This document shows positions 1 through 13,050 of a stretch of DNA of 64,000 nucleotides, piece after piece. This DNA is from Scortum barcoo (lineage: Eukaryota > Chordata > Actinopteri > Centrarchiformes > Terapontidae), in assembly GCA_023238725.1 (NCBI GenBank), contig CM041534.1, positions 23,620,303 to 23,684,302 on the forward strand, in the 5' to 3' direction. Under the pieces are notes generated by a model. The model searched no databases. It was given only the letters and a program-made list of their open reading frames with translations, and was not told the DNA's origin. Position numbers and translations under genes: made by a program. Within the stretch, counting starts at the first letter, position 1. Each line of letters opens with the position of its first letter.

Positions 1-1249
1 TGCTCCCACATCCTCAAACTAATAATTTAACTTTGACACGATAAATTTGCTGGAGTTCCCCTGTTAAGTCTGCTTGTCATCTTTAAAGACAAATATATTA
101 AAATGTAATATCCCGTAAGTGAATGTTACATAATGATTTAATTCATAAAAACACTTCATTCAGTTTTATTTAAAAACAGCGATCTGACGACAGGTGTTTC
201 GCTTAGTTTAGTTTGCAAATTGCAGCTGTACCCCCCTGGGGTTTATTCAGTTTTTTCACAACTAACTTGAATAGATTTCCCTGACTTGAATTACACAGAG
301 AGACAGATTTCATAGTAGATTCAGATATTATTATCTATTCCTTTTTTCTTTCATCTCCCTTAAATATCACTTGGTGTGTGTGGCTGAATCTGCAGTAACC
401 ACACTAGTGCATGTTTTTTTATAGTCTGTTTTACACACACACACGAGCAGCAGCTGTGGTTGTGTTGTTCACCCACTTCACCCTGAACCCCGTGTCCTCA
501 TTTATGGAGTCGTGCTGGTGGCAACCCTAAAGCTCCAGAGTACCAGCTGCACAGGTGGCTCCTGAACACAGGTTTTAAAGATGGCACACTATAAAAGAAA
601 CAAAATAAATAAATAAAAAAAAGAGAAGAGGAGGACAGCTCGAGAGCATGTTTCCCTTTTGTGTTTGAGTTCAGATCAGCTGGGGCTTATTGCTGAGACT
701 GATCTCAGGTGATGGTTTAAGGATCTTCGTACATTAAACACTGCGCTAATATGAGGTGGAGATCTGACATATATATACTGCAGCCTGTATGTACACACAC
801 TCTTTCCCTGCAGTGCTGATGGTACAACATCTCAATGTAAACCTGCAGTGTTAAAACAAAGACGTGATTTCCTGCAGTACATGTTCTATATTTCATACAA
901 AGTCTTCCTGGCCTGTCTAACATAAATAAAAACGTCTCGAGCCGTGCACACTCCAGCACATTAGAGCAGTAACAGTGGGAGAGCTGTGCAGTGTGGGAGA
1001 CGCCCTTTTATTTAGCTGCCTAAGCACAGTGACAATGCGTTGGCTTTGAAATGGTTGAGAAACCCCCCTGAGGGGAGGCGAGGACAACAGGAAGCTTTTA
1101 AAAGAGGAAACCTATTGGATGCACCGTCTTACTCCCCTCGTGGTTTAAAAGAAGAGTAGCTATCCTGTATCACACCATCTCAACACACAGAGCTGAAATT
1201 GATATCGATCTCTCCATCTGACACCAGGGAGGTACACTACCAAAAAAAA

Positions 1250-1268
1250 AATATATATATATATATAT
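1250..1268. repeat. (AT)n tract
   Basis: 19 bp of AT repeat directly after an A9 run. Confidence 0.9.
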
Positions 1269-1515
1269 TGGGCTGCTCCTTTAAAAGGTGCAGCTTTCAC
1301 TTGCTTTTCTGGGAACTTTCCTCATTTTACATTATAGCTGCATCTAAAATTTGTCCTGTGAATGTATGCTACAGTGTGTGAGGGTGAAAAAGTGCTGAAA
1401 CTCGACTCGACAAACAGTGGTGCAATTACAGCTGAACCTGGTTTGCAGGGCTGTACAGGAGCCTCATCGAGGCCAGGCCACAGTGGGTAAGACGCGTGCA
1501 TCCTTATGAGTGTGA

Positions 1516-1538
1516 GTGTGTGTGTGTGTGTGTGTGTG
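1516..1538. repeat. (GT)n microsatellite
   Basis: 23 bp of GT repeat. Confidence 0.95.
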
Positions 1539-2507
1539 AGGTTTGTGGAGTAAATTATACAAAGTAAAGTGTTTCTACAACCTCGAGCTTGGCTTCTGCA
1601 GCAGGGAAACAGAGCCAGCCGGGGCTAACTCATTATTCATGTCCCTCGGTTTCTTCCCAAACAAAATTAACGCGAATGTGTTGGAATGATGCTGCTAAAG
1701 GAAATTATTTGTCACTCCGGCTCTGGCGTCAAAAATAACTGTGGTGCGTGCTCTCCGCCATGCGAGAGAGGAGAGGAGATAGATTAGTGGAGGGGAGAGG
1801 AGACGGGAGAAACGGCAGATAGAGGTGAAGTAGAGTGGAAAACAGATGTGGGGAAGGTGAGATGGGTGAAGAGTGAGGAGCAGCGTGGCGATATATCAAA
1901 AAACCTTTTTAGTTTTGGACAGTCTTTGCTGCTGCAAGAGTGTAAGCAATTTGGTCTGATAAATGTGCGTTTGTGTGTTTCAAAGTGCGACAGAAAACGG
2001 AGGGAACAACACATGACGCATACGTTCCAGAAAAATACTTCCCACAGTGTCCCCTTTACAGATGATAACCGAACAACTCAACAACATGCTCAAGATTTAT
2101 TTGTTCATTTACTAAAAAAAGGAAGAATACGTCCAAATCCAACCTGCGTTTATGACTTTATTTCCAATTTTCTGCTGACCTTGGGCTAAGTGGGGAAGTT
2201 TTACTGATCAATCACAGCCATGGTCGCTGACAAGAAGCTCAAACATGAAAATAAAGTCAGTCAGCGACAGACTTTTATGCACTGCTTGATTCATGGAGGG
2301 TGATGATGCACGACCATATTTCACAGCTGTAACTGCACACTATCATCCAGTGGTGAGTCCCTGAGTTAAATAAACAAGCACAGCAGTTGGATAAAATGTC
2401 CACGGGTATATCTGGATCCTGATCTTTCTTTATAATTTCTCATCTACAGTCATGGCAAATTTTCTGAGCTCTGGAATTCTAAACCAAAAAAAAGGATCCC
2501 AGAGGCG

Positions 2508-3005
2508 TCAAACTAAGTTGCATTTGCTCGAGCGGAGGCAAAGTGGATGTAATTGTAACTGACCCCGATGATGGGAGTGATTGCTGGTCATTAAACCGTA
2601 AAATGCCAGGCAGGGTAGGACATAATAAATCTCAGACAGGAACGTGAAACTCAGCAGAATCAGCCAAGGCTGGGACTGCAACGGCTTGAATTTCAATTGC
2701 ATCTGTCCCCAAACGTCCAGCTGACACACATGTGCGCGCTCAAAAACTGCTTGCGCAAGAAAACCTTTGCACACACACGCATTTATATATTCGCCGCATG
2801 GATCCGTTCTATGTTCGATTCCCTGTGCATAAAAGCACGTCGATATGAACAGTGACAGCGGCAATAACAGCTCGCCACCATCAAAGCATGAAAACACGAG
2901 AGCAGCGAGCTGAGAGAACATCCCGACACCATCAGCCGTCATCGCAGTCGCGGCCAGGACAAATTTGAGGTCTATGTTGGCATCAGACGCTCGCCACCGG
3001 CTCAT
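2508..3005 (-). other. 165-codon open frame of unknown identity
   Basis: Begins with ATG at 3005 and has two hydrophobic stretches in the translation (about residues 30-60 and 115-140). The 5' part overlaps a CpG-richer patch (about 2690-3000). It matches no TMEM132 segment and no protein known to me. Given no splice or promoter support, chance is the favoured explanation. Confidence 0.1.
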
Positions 3006-4609
3006 ATGAGGCTGCGCAGCTGGTGGCTCGACATTTACCTCTCACACAACACGCTGTATTTTAGGTATTCAGTGGTGAGGAGCAAAAATAGGACATCATA
3101 TTCTTGTGCGTACCCAGACCTCTATCAAGTTCACGTCTCCTTTTTTTTCCCCTCCCACTCCTGCAAAGCTCCACATCTGAAGATAAAAGTGAAGTTTTTT
3201 GGCACGCCGCCATGCACAAAATATGGAAGCATTCATTGTTCACCTGGACACTCGCGCCTGAGGTGTTCTGTGCCGTGAATGATGATACATAATGCAACAC
3301 AGTGCTACGGGCATTTTAAGGTATGAAAAGACTGACCCACACTTTCAATGTGCAAGTTTTACAAACGTTCATTTAGTTTCATGAATCCAAATTAGCCGTC
3401 TGTTTGATTCCGTGGCCGCTGAGAATTGACATTTTCTGCTGAGCTAATGTCTGAAGGTGCGTTGATGTTAAATAAATGTTTGTTAACGAAAGAAAAACGG
3501 GATGGAGATGAATTTGGAAATGTTCTTTGATGCATTACAGTTTGTGTCGCTTATCATAAAACCCCCAAAAATAAAACGCTTCATCTCGACACCCGACGAT
3601 GACGCTTTGGCACTAAACGCGCTGTGAAAATAAGAAACGACGCTAGAGAGCAGCTACATCCAAAAAAAAACTACTCGTGCTTGTGCTGCGAGGTGACATG
3701 ACAGCTGGGTGTGTGGTGGACGCAGAGCGGGCCACATCTGATCACACCAACCATAAAGGTGTGTGTGTGTGTGGTCGTAATTCAACAGATGTGAACCCTT
3801 TAACCTATAGGGGCTCAGTACTGTGCACTGACTGAACACTTGCTTGCAGCCCCAGAAACATAAAGCAGCTTTACTCACACCCCCAATGAGAAAATGAGCC
3901 TTTGACTCATTTTGCACATCTAAAACGTGTGCAGGTTTCCAAAATTCACAACTCTGAAACTCTAGTGCTGGGAATAATTTGAAACGGTTTAATTAATGCC
4001 AATATGACACCTGAGGTTTTTTTCTTTACACTTTGAGGGACAAAAATATGTTTCTTTTTCACTGAACAAAAAGAAGCCAAAGTTCTCAAATGTTAAGTGT
4101 CATCTAAACACAGGCCAACACATAAGAGCTTTGCAGTCTAAAATTGTCAGAAGGATTATTTAAATAAGTAAATATCTGATTGAATAATAAGTAAACAAGA
4201 CGGCACTAAATGTGGCCAGACTTCTCTGCTATCTTCTGGTACCTTTCGCCTCAAGAAACATACTCAGGTTTGATCCCCGTCCCCGAGCTAAGCAGCGATG
4301 ACAGCGATTACATGCAACAGGTTGTGACTAATTGCCTCTAAACCCGAGTTTGCATGTCGGCGCTCCAGATCAGATGTGCTGTAGCAGGAAAGCTAACAGG
4401 CCGGCTTTAACCAGACACAAAATCAATATGATGAAACGGCGTTGAGGTGCTCGCTTCAAAGTCAAATAATAAAGCGTTCTGTAGGTCTGCAGCATCTCCA
4501 TCAGCAGAGAGGAGGCGAGGTTCTGTCTTTCTTCAGTCCCACCGTGTGTTTAGCTGACGGGTGTATTTCACATTAAAACCTTGCCCAGTGAAGCTTTAAC
4601 ACTGTAAAA

Positions 4610-4880
4610 CATGAGAGGCGGCAGTCGCACGGGGGCCCAGGTGTTTGAGTCCTGTAAACACAAACCATCCCCCCTCGCTTTGCTCCACACCAGATAACGC
4701 CGGAGCCCCCCCGAGGGAGGCCGCGCACAACGGCCACGACACCGAGAGGTGGAAGAGAAAGAGGGTGTTGGGGATCTGTTGTCACTTCCAATTGGCTTGC
4801 TTTCCCCGCACCGAGCTCTCCGAGGTCCACTAAGGTAGCCGAGCCGAGCGCCTGCTTCGGTCAGGGACAGCTAGGGGGGG
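4610..4880. promoter_or_regulatory. CpG-rich patch, possible regulatory element
   Basis: Local rise in GC and CpG (GAGGCGGCAGTCGCACGGGG, then GAGGCCGCGCACAACGG, then GCCGAGCCGAGCGCC) against an AT-rich background. It ends in GGGG-GTAAGTGAAAG, a donor-like site on the plus strand at about 4878-4885. It could mark an unmethylated promoter or enhancer, or a noncoding first exon on the plus strand; no protein start with coding texture was seen. Confidence 0.25.
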
Positions 4881-6159
4881 TAAGTGAAAGTGAGAGACGG
4901 AGAAAAAGAGCGTTTGAGGCACTTCCACACCCTCTGCGCCACCGCGGCCTCAGTCTGCTGGTTTCATTAGGCTTCAATTAACTGCAGCAAATGATAAGGG
5001 GGGGCACTGATGCTGCTTAACAGGTTAATGCACATGCTGTGTACTTAAGAGTGCTCCAGTTAGAGTAACGGATGCTGCTGCTTTTGCACTCTTGTGCTTT
5101 ACTCTGAAACAAGTTGTTATTCAGCCTTTAATTTTTTTTCTTTTTCACATCACGGGGTCATTTCTGCCTTACGGATCATGCTTCTCAATACTCAGTTGTG
5201 ACAGCAGACGAGCACCAAAATGGTACTTGCTGCACAAAAGGACATTGTGATGTTGGAGCCGTTCGCTGTGGCTGAGAGAGAAAGACGAGATGAAGCCAAA
5301 CAATCCTCCACCACTCGCTATGAATTCAATTTCAATGCCCGCGTCTATCTCAGGTTTCAGCAGGAGAGAATAATTAACCCCCCTTCTGGTGACATGTAGC
5401 AATTTCCTTAAGTAAATGAAGTGCTAATATTCTGAACAAATGCATTCAGACACCTTACCAGGCTTAGGCTTGTTGCCTGGTAACAGTGTTTTATAAAAGA
5501 ATGGTAAATCCTGATTTGATCTGAAGGTGGTATGTTTTTGAATTTATAATCCCATATCATCCGATAACAGGGAGGCAGAATGTGCGATCCCATGATAAAT
5601 TAATCTATGTGGATTTATTGGGCTTATTTTAATGGTATTCTAGAGAGAAAACGCTGGAAAACGTGTAACTGTAAGAAAATGTCACTTTCAGAGTATTGAT
5701 TTTAAATGCAGACATCATCATTAGACCAATAACTGCTGCACAGTGTGGTGTACTTTTTAAAAAAGCAGCAATTCAAGTAGTTATTTTGCTTCAAATTTGG
5801 ACCTAAACTGAAAAATCTGATATCATCCCAGGCAAATAATAAAAGATTGACTCTTTTAGTATTTTTGAGTAACACAAAACACTTAGAAAACCATAGGTTT
5901 GTTGAAATATTAACATGATTGGCATGTGTTGTCTTCTGTATTCTTGTATTCAATCAGTCCATCTTTGCATTTACTTATTTTCTTTATATGGTTTTGAAGT
6001 GAAAAAGTGCAGATCAGCCTCCTCCTGCTGTTTGACTCTCTCCATCACACCGCCTTACTTTCACGGCAGACCTTTCTAAAAATACCTCGACTTCATATCA
6101 GCCCCCTCTTCTTGCCGAATGCATGATTTTCTTGTCAAAATGATTTTTGCACCGCAATA

Positions 6160-6490
6160 AACATGACACTGTCTGATCTCCAAACCTGGATCTCCAAGGG
6201 ATTAAAGGGGTTGATGCAAATAGGGTTAAGCTATCAGCCTTCCGAGGCGGTGGCAGGTATTGTATAAGTGAATGACAAAGCGCATGTCAGGTTGGCGTAT
6301 GAGGGGGCTGGAGGGGGGACGTGGGCAGCGGCGGTGGTGGTGGTGGTGGTGGGGGATAATGATAGAGGGGTGTTTCCCTAGAGGGATTTATGCTGTATCA
6401 CATATCATAATTACTGCCATTACATAGATTTCCTATCAATTATGAAATGTTTAAGATGAATACATGTGCTGACAGTCACGGCGAAGGTGC
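6160..6490. promoter_or_regulatory. Candidate conserved noncoding element with octamer site
   Basis: Two blocks (6160-6295 and 6375-6490) flank the G-rich GGT repeat. The first contains a perfect POU octamer ATGCAAAT at 6214-6221; the second contains CATAATTACTGCCATTACAT and CAATTATGAAATG. Dense homeodomain cores and lack of repeats are typical of vertebrate conserved noncoding elements. Conservation was not tested. Confidence 0.3.
6333..6350. repeat. (GGT)n microsatellite
   Basis: Six GGT units inside a longer G-rich stretch (about 6301-6355). The strand has enough closely spaced G-runs to make a G-quadruplex plausible. Confidence 0.9.
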
Positions 6491-6903
6491 TGTTAACATT
6501 AACTCCGTCAGGATCATTTCTCCTCTCACAGGAACAAGTGAACAAGAGAGGAAGTACTTAAATATTTAAATAACTCAGCAATGAGTTGTATTATTAGCTT
6601 AGAGACAGCCAATAACACTTTCATGCAGGTGTTTGTTTCCTGTATAGATGCAGTTAATGAACTTTAACTAAAGCAAGAGTTTATGATGCAGTGTTTCAGC
6701 TAAAGGATCCTAGAGTTTGTGTCATTCAGTGTGAAAATTAGATGAGCAGGTAACTCTAACCCTTGTCTGATAATCGCAAGAATCAGGACATCTCAATGAA
6801 ATAATGCTAAACACCGGAAAAGACTTTAGAAATAACTTTAGCTGTGAATTTGAGGAAAGAAGTGGAAAGAAAAACATCATCATCGTCATAAAAATACATT
6901 AAA

Positions 6904-6968
6904 ATCACATCACATACACTTTGTTGGTCCATAATGGATAATATCCAACAAAGTGTATGTAACATGAT
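6904..6968. repeat. Near-perfect inverted repeat (hairpin), 24-bp arms, 17-nt loop
   Basis: Left arm 6904-6927 and right arm 6945-6968 are complementary at 21 of 24 positions. The inner 16 bp (6912-6927 with 6945-6960) are perfect. The loop contains a smaller palindrome, TCCAT-A-ATGGA, at 6928-6938. The octamer ATAATGGA of the loop recurs at 6971 and 7004. A 16-bp perfect palindrome this close together is very unlikely by chance in 64 kb. It could be a template-switch scar, a decayed foldback element or a small-RNA hairpin; the sequence does not decide. Confidence 0.85.
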
Positions 6969-9929
6969 AAATAATGGACAACCAGGTGCTCAGATATGGG
7001 AAAATAATGGACGAGGTGGAGGAACAAGGTCCTCTGCTGCATCTATCATCATGCTAATACCACTAACAAAGAGGAAGCAGGAAGCTGCTGATATTGTCGT
7101 TATCCATCCAGTGTTTTCGTCAATTTAACCCTTACATAGCAGTTAACTTGTAATATAACATATAACATCATCAGCTCGGTTCAACAGTGTTTTACAGTAT
7201 AATTTAAGCAGGTATTTTGCACAACATGGCATGATAATCATCTTTAAGTAAAGATACTCTGATTACATAAATGCTAACAAGCAGAAAGTTCATATTCCAG
7301 CAGTTTATTGATCATTTTAATCAAATTTCCCTTCATATTTCTTTATATATGCGAGATTTAAATCTTGGTGAGGTGTCAGATGAATTTCAAATAGCCTCCT
7401 CTCTCTGTGGGCTGTAATACTCAGTGATTATTGTGGCCCTTAACTGTTTCTTTGTGGGTGGGTAGGCTGCTAATGGAGGCTATCTTGATGGAGAGGTAAT
7501 TAAGTGAAGTCAATACAAAATACTAAGTAGTTGAAACTTCCTTCAGGAACTTTCTTGCAAACCATTGCCGACGAAGGAAGACTATAACGATCTACGCGGT
7601 CCGTAGGGTGAAACATCACAATTAAAAGAAACAGTTCAACCTGTGTCTTATTTATGGCAACATCACAACATCATCAGTCAATAAACAGCAGCTCCTGCGT
7701 TCAGCTGCATCGTCTACGTTTGGAGGAGAGTTCACAGATAAGCAAATGTTGGTTATATCTGTACATAAAAAAATTCAGGTCAACTTTGTTCTTTGCTCTT
7801 TGGATTTTTATGCAGCCACAGATCTCAGCAGCGAAGTTGATAATGGCAAGAAGTGTGAAAAAGAAGATCCAGTTTGTTAAAAAAAACAACAAAAACTGAA
7901 TTTTCCACTGAGAACAACAACAAAAAAATGATGTAGTCCTGAGCCTGAAATAACAGCAGCGTTCTCCGTCTCTCTCAGTCCCTCTGCTGCAGGATGCTTT
8001 CGAGTGCTACACCAAGAAGAATTGCTTTCTTAAACAAAACACTTCCCACAGAGGAATAAACAAAGACCACAGTCCTTAAAAACCTCACAACCAGACAGAA
8101 TTACGTTTCTTGGATGTGGTTACCGAGTCACTTCAGACGGGCTACTTTAAAAAAAAAAAGAAAGGAAAGTTTCATGTGAGTGTTCGACCGACTGTACCAA
8201 ATGATATGAAGATGCACTGCCCAAGAAATAAACAGTAAACGAGACGGTTCGCGACTCGAGCGGAGCTGTGAGGGCTAAAACAGCCATTAAAGAGCATGGG
8301 AGGGCATTTCAAATGGCCATAACAAATCTGTCCCAGTTTGCTCTGAGGGCATCAATCTTGAGGAGTGTGCTCAAAATTATTCTAATTCGGATCGGCCCCC
8401 GACATAACAAACCTTCCAGCAGTGGGAACCTCCACTCTGGAGCCTGAGAAGAACAAAGAAATGAGATAAAAGAAATAAAAAACGTTTCACACGTGGTGGT
8501 ATGAAGAGCCGGGCGGAGGGGAGGGTCGGTCAGCACAGTCGGTCCTGTTTGCTAGGAAGCTATCGGGCTGCTCCTGAAGATAATACTGACCACCACATAT
8601 TTAAACTCCCTTTAGCCCCCTCCATCACAGCATACAAGATGTTTGCAGAAAAAAAGGCACTTCCGTATTTCCTTAACCAACAAAGGACCAACAAAAGATA
8701 ATCACATTAACATCTGACACATTCAAAAAGACGTTTGAAGTATTTAAAAATCCCTCAGTGCACCCTGAAACAGAATACAAAAACCAAAAAACATTAATTG
8801 TGGCTTATCCTTCATCCGCCACGACCTCAGTTTGCTGTCGACAGTCCAACCTTTGTTATTCAGCCACAGTTGAAGCAAAGAGTCACGACAAACAAAAACC
8901 TTTAGAAAAATTAAAATGCCCGTTAAAATTTGACGTCGTCTCTCTAACGTTCAGGCCACGGACAAGTTGGCGCTTCTAAAGTTTAATAACCATCGACTTA
9001 CTGTATTATTAAAACCTCGTATTCGCTGCTGTCGTTACGTTTGGGTGGAAATCACAGGCGGTCATTTAAAAAAGTGGAAATTTAATTGAGGTTTCAGATT
9101 GTTGAGTAAAAGAAACGATATTAAGGCACAATTAACTAAACAGCTAATAGCACCACAGTAATTATTTACATGGTTTTGAATGCTTGTTCTTTATCTGTGC
9201 AGGTCTCTGCACATCAAAATCCATCGATCAATAAATAAAGGGAAATAACGGGAAAAGTCAGACGTGAATATGACCACGAGGCTGTTGTCTTTGAGGAGGT
9301 GCAGTAATAAGAGTGCAGCTCCTGCAGCCCGGCAGAGGAGTGATATTTACTCATGGCTGGCATTCACAGAAACAGAGACCTGGCCTATCTCAGAGCAGCA
9401 GGTTAGTCCACTTGGGAAATATTGCAGAGTGATGGGTGGAGTCCAGCAGTCCTCGCCAGCCAAAGGTTACCTCGCCAGTATCAGATTTTAGATGATTACT
9501 GTAGACCTTCATTTAAAATTAACCTTAAAAAGACCCGGAGAGGATCCAAGTGTCTTTATGCCAACCTTTGAGGTTTCTGGGCCAAAAACTTCCACCAGGC
9601 GGAGAGTAAATGTGGCGTTTTTCAGTTCTGTGTCACAAAAAAAGCCATTGTCCTTGAGCGTGATGGAAAATTGAAATTTCAGGTTTTGCGAGCTCTCTTT
9701 GTGATTGTACGCCAAAACACTTGAACAATATGCCATTCTGGCAGGCGGGTGTAGTGCCATACATTGAGTTAAAAGCTCCCTGCCACAGAAGCACATCAGT
9801 GCAGTCGCCAGGATGAAAAATGCCCTGTTTAAAAATGAAAACGTGGTGATAATTAAAAAAAAAAAAAAAGTGACGAGGCATGCCTTGCAGACTGTGCCAC
9901 CAGAAGGAAGCGGAGAAAACCAATTCATG

Positions 9930-10150
9930 CATTTACAATCATTATATTAGCAGTCCTTGGTGGCTGCCATGTTTTATGAATATGCATTAACCCAATCATG
10001 TCTTTATTAGAATTTCTTCCATTGAGATTGGCTGGTTCCCATGTGCTCTCAGTGCATTATCTTACCCATTATTCATTTACCATTACTCCCATAATGCAGC
10101 ATAAAAGGCACAGAAATGCTGCCAAGGTGCATTTATGTCCGCAAAGAGCA
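9930..10150. promoter_or_regulatory. Candidate conserved noncoding element
   Basis: Repeat-free AT-rich block with GAATATGCATTAACCC, TTACCCATTATTCATTTACC and ATAATGCAGCATAAAAGG. The texture matches deeply conserved enhancers. A plus-strand frame of 127 codons (9998-10381) runs through it but has no protein-like features. Confidence 0.3.
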
Positions 10151-13028
10151 GCGCAGCTCTGCCTTCATGAAAACAGCCTCATGACTCCTGATTTGCTCCG
10201 CCCTCTGAGTTTTGTTGTGACCTCCAGCCGCTCGGTGTTTACAGTGAACACACGGCTGTGCCTGCATGTGGAATCACAAATGGTCCATGTTAACATCTTA
10301 AAAGCCTCATACATGCTCAAAAACGTGCTCTTTCTGGATCAATACGAAGCAAAAGATATGATTTCACTCCTTGTCAAATAACCTGCAATTACTCATGATC
10401 CTGAGCATTGTACGCAGCTGTATGCGAGTTATTCGCTCTGGACATCAGAATATACGTGCACCTCTTGATCTCTGTTCTGCTGTTCAGCTTTGCAAATAAA
10501 AGCCACGAGGAATGTTCACTCAAGGCAAAGGGTACATCATTAAAATCAAAAGTTACTTGTGGTGGGAAGATGCAACTTCTCCACACCACTGCCTCCTTTG
10601 AAACTGCAGCCTACTGGGCAGTACAATCCTTCACGCTGGGTAGAGCCGTGTCTATTACTACAGATTGCCTCGGCAAATCTCTTGGCAGGCATCATAGAAA
10701 AAATAAAAAAGCAGAAAGAAGGAGGGAGGGGAGGGAGGGAGAGATAGTAATAAAACCTCACCAATTTCTGTCTGTGACAACATGAAAGGGGGAGGGACAG
10801 GTAAATGGAGGCTGCCTGCAGTGGAAAATGTGGCTTATCTTAGTCATATCCCCTAAACCCCCAAAGGTTTTGAAGATAACCACATGAGGCTGTGTGTGTT
10901 GGAGGAGGGTTGCTTTATGCAGGTAGAAAATGATCTAATGGAGGTACAGAAATTTGATGCCGACTGAGAAATACGATAACCTCTCAGGGCAGATGCCTCG
11001 CTACCTGCCTATCAATCTACACCCCCCACCTTTCCTCCACGTCTGATTTTTCCACATTATTGCATTTCCCTCGCTGAATGTCATCCAATCACAAGCCGAA
11101 ATCTGCTATTAGATGAAAAGCAACAGAGAGTGAACGTGTTGTGTCACTCATTTATTTCTTGAATGAGGTTATGAAACATTTTAGTGCAAAAAAAAAAAAA
11201 AAAAACTCTCCCTAAAACTCAGTAACTGATTACGACACATTTTGCAGCACCGTCTGCAGCCAAAACGCTTCTTGATGATTTAATCAGTCACTCCCAGACG
11301 TGTTGGGGTAATTTGGTCCACTGTTGATGCAGAACTGCTGTTAATCAGAGTTTTTGAGTTTTAACAGCTCATTATGTTTTGGGTTTTTTTTTGAAAAGTT
11401 AATCTTTTGACTCATCTGTCCGCTGAGACTTTCTCCAGATGTGCTTTCTGGTAGACTTGACATGAGCATTCACATTTCAGCATCCACCCACCTACTCTGC
11501 TGTGAATCCTGTTCTTCCACTTTGTGTGTTTTTTTAATTGTGAAGTCACAACCACACATTTAAGCAAACTGAAGCTGCGAGGAGAAAGTTTTTACTGATA
11601 CTTAAACGTTTTTTTCAATTTTTTTTTTTCTGGTGAGATTTTGGCAACAATGCAATGCTATTCTAAAACCTATTTTTCAGATAATATTGCATTGCACACA
11701 AGGCTGAATCTTGATCTGCTCAGAAGTTATTTTAACAGTCTGATCAGAAGAAGATGTGAATCATTCATAGGATTCATATGAAAGGTGTGAGATTTTTGCA
11801 GCCATGGCCACAGAAAATCTTTTTATGTTTGTATGCTGGCAATTATCAACACATATAAAATGCACATTGTATTGTGGAGTCAGACATTATAATTAAGAGG
11901 CCAAAGAGCATAACTTTCCTAATATTTTTACCCTTTATTACCATCCTCAGGACTTTTAAGGATAGACACACGTCTATCTTCTAGACGTCAAAGACTAAAT
12001 AGACCAAACTGCAGACATAAATACAAAACACAGACTGCTGGTAAGACCAGGAAATAAAATTTCTAAATCTATCATCTTGGAGAGACATCACAGTATTTCA
12101 CAACTTGAGCGGGAGCACAACCAAACACATTTTTCGGGAGGCTGAGGCTGAACATAAAGCTGTCCCCATGAAAACAAAGGAAATGTGTTCGGAAACAGAA
12201 CAAACATACTTGGCGATCGAAAAATTTGCAGTTTCATTTGGAGCACGGGAAAATTAATTTACAACGATAAAACAGTTAACATGCAGTCAAATGAAAGCCG
12301 TACTTTTCTACCTGAGGACAGTTTGTTTGATTACCGTGCAGACCGAGGAAACTAGGCGCTCTTGAGCTTCTGTCGATTTGTCTTTCAAGCTCCCTCCATC
12401 AACTAACAGTGTGCAGGAGGAGCTGGCAATATTCAAATATGCTCTGCAAAAACTGGAAAAGTACAGGAAATCCTCCCATCTGTCTGCGTTATCTGTCAGA
12501 CAAACTGATGTTTGATTAACTGACTTCCCAAAGCTTGAGACCCCATGAGCATATCAATACTGTGGATAGAGTATATTTAGAAAACCCTGATAGGGCAGCC
12601 TCGGGGTGCAAAACGTTAAAGTAAAGACGTCGGTATAATGAAATCAATGTGAAATCTGTACGTCTTACAAATCACTGACAAAACCACACAGTGGCTCTGA
12701 GATTTGAGCTTTTATCAGACCAATGCACACAAATGGGCAAAATAATGCTATACATTTCAGCAGAGGCAGAGCTTTCATTGCCAATCTGTAGATTAACTCC
12801 AAATTAAAGTGTTTAAAAACCAAACCGATGCAAAAGAAGTGAGCAGAGAGCCTGAATGAGCAGCACTCGGTAGTGTTTTACATTATATTAATTAAAAAGG
12901 ATTAATGAAAGCCATTTAGACTACAAAAGGCCTGCACACTGATACTTAACAGAGGGAATAGATGATAGGGATGAAACTGGGATGTTCTCTTTAAACATAT
13001 GTTTTTAAAATCGTATGACCTGTGATTT

Positions 13029-13050
13029 AAAAAAAAAAAAAAAAAAAAAA
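13029..13050. repeat. Poly(A) tract (A22)
   Basis: Pure A22, the longest homopolymer noticed. No target-site duplication or retroposed body was recognised beside it, so it is reported only as a homopolymer. Confidence 0.95.

Noticed and set aside
4264..4282. GGTTTGATCCCCGTCCC, resembling a tRNA T-arm (B box)
   Set aside because: No A box, acceptor stem or anticodon arm upstream. Similar isolated matches at about 2812 and 30112 fail for the same reason.
9509..9928. 139-codon minus-strand frame
   Set aside because: It contains a poly-Phe run from a T tract and no recognised domain. A faint resemblance of its C-terminal part to an extracellular strand pattern does not match TMEM132 exon 3.
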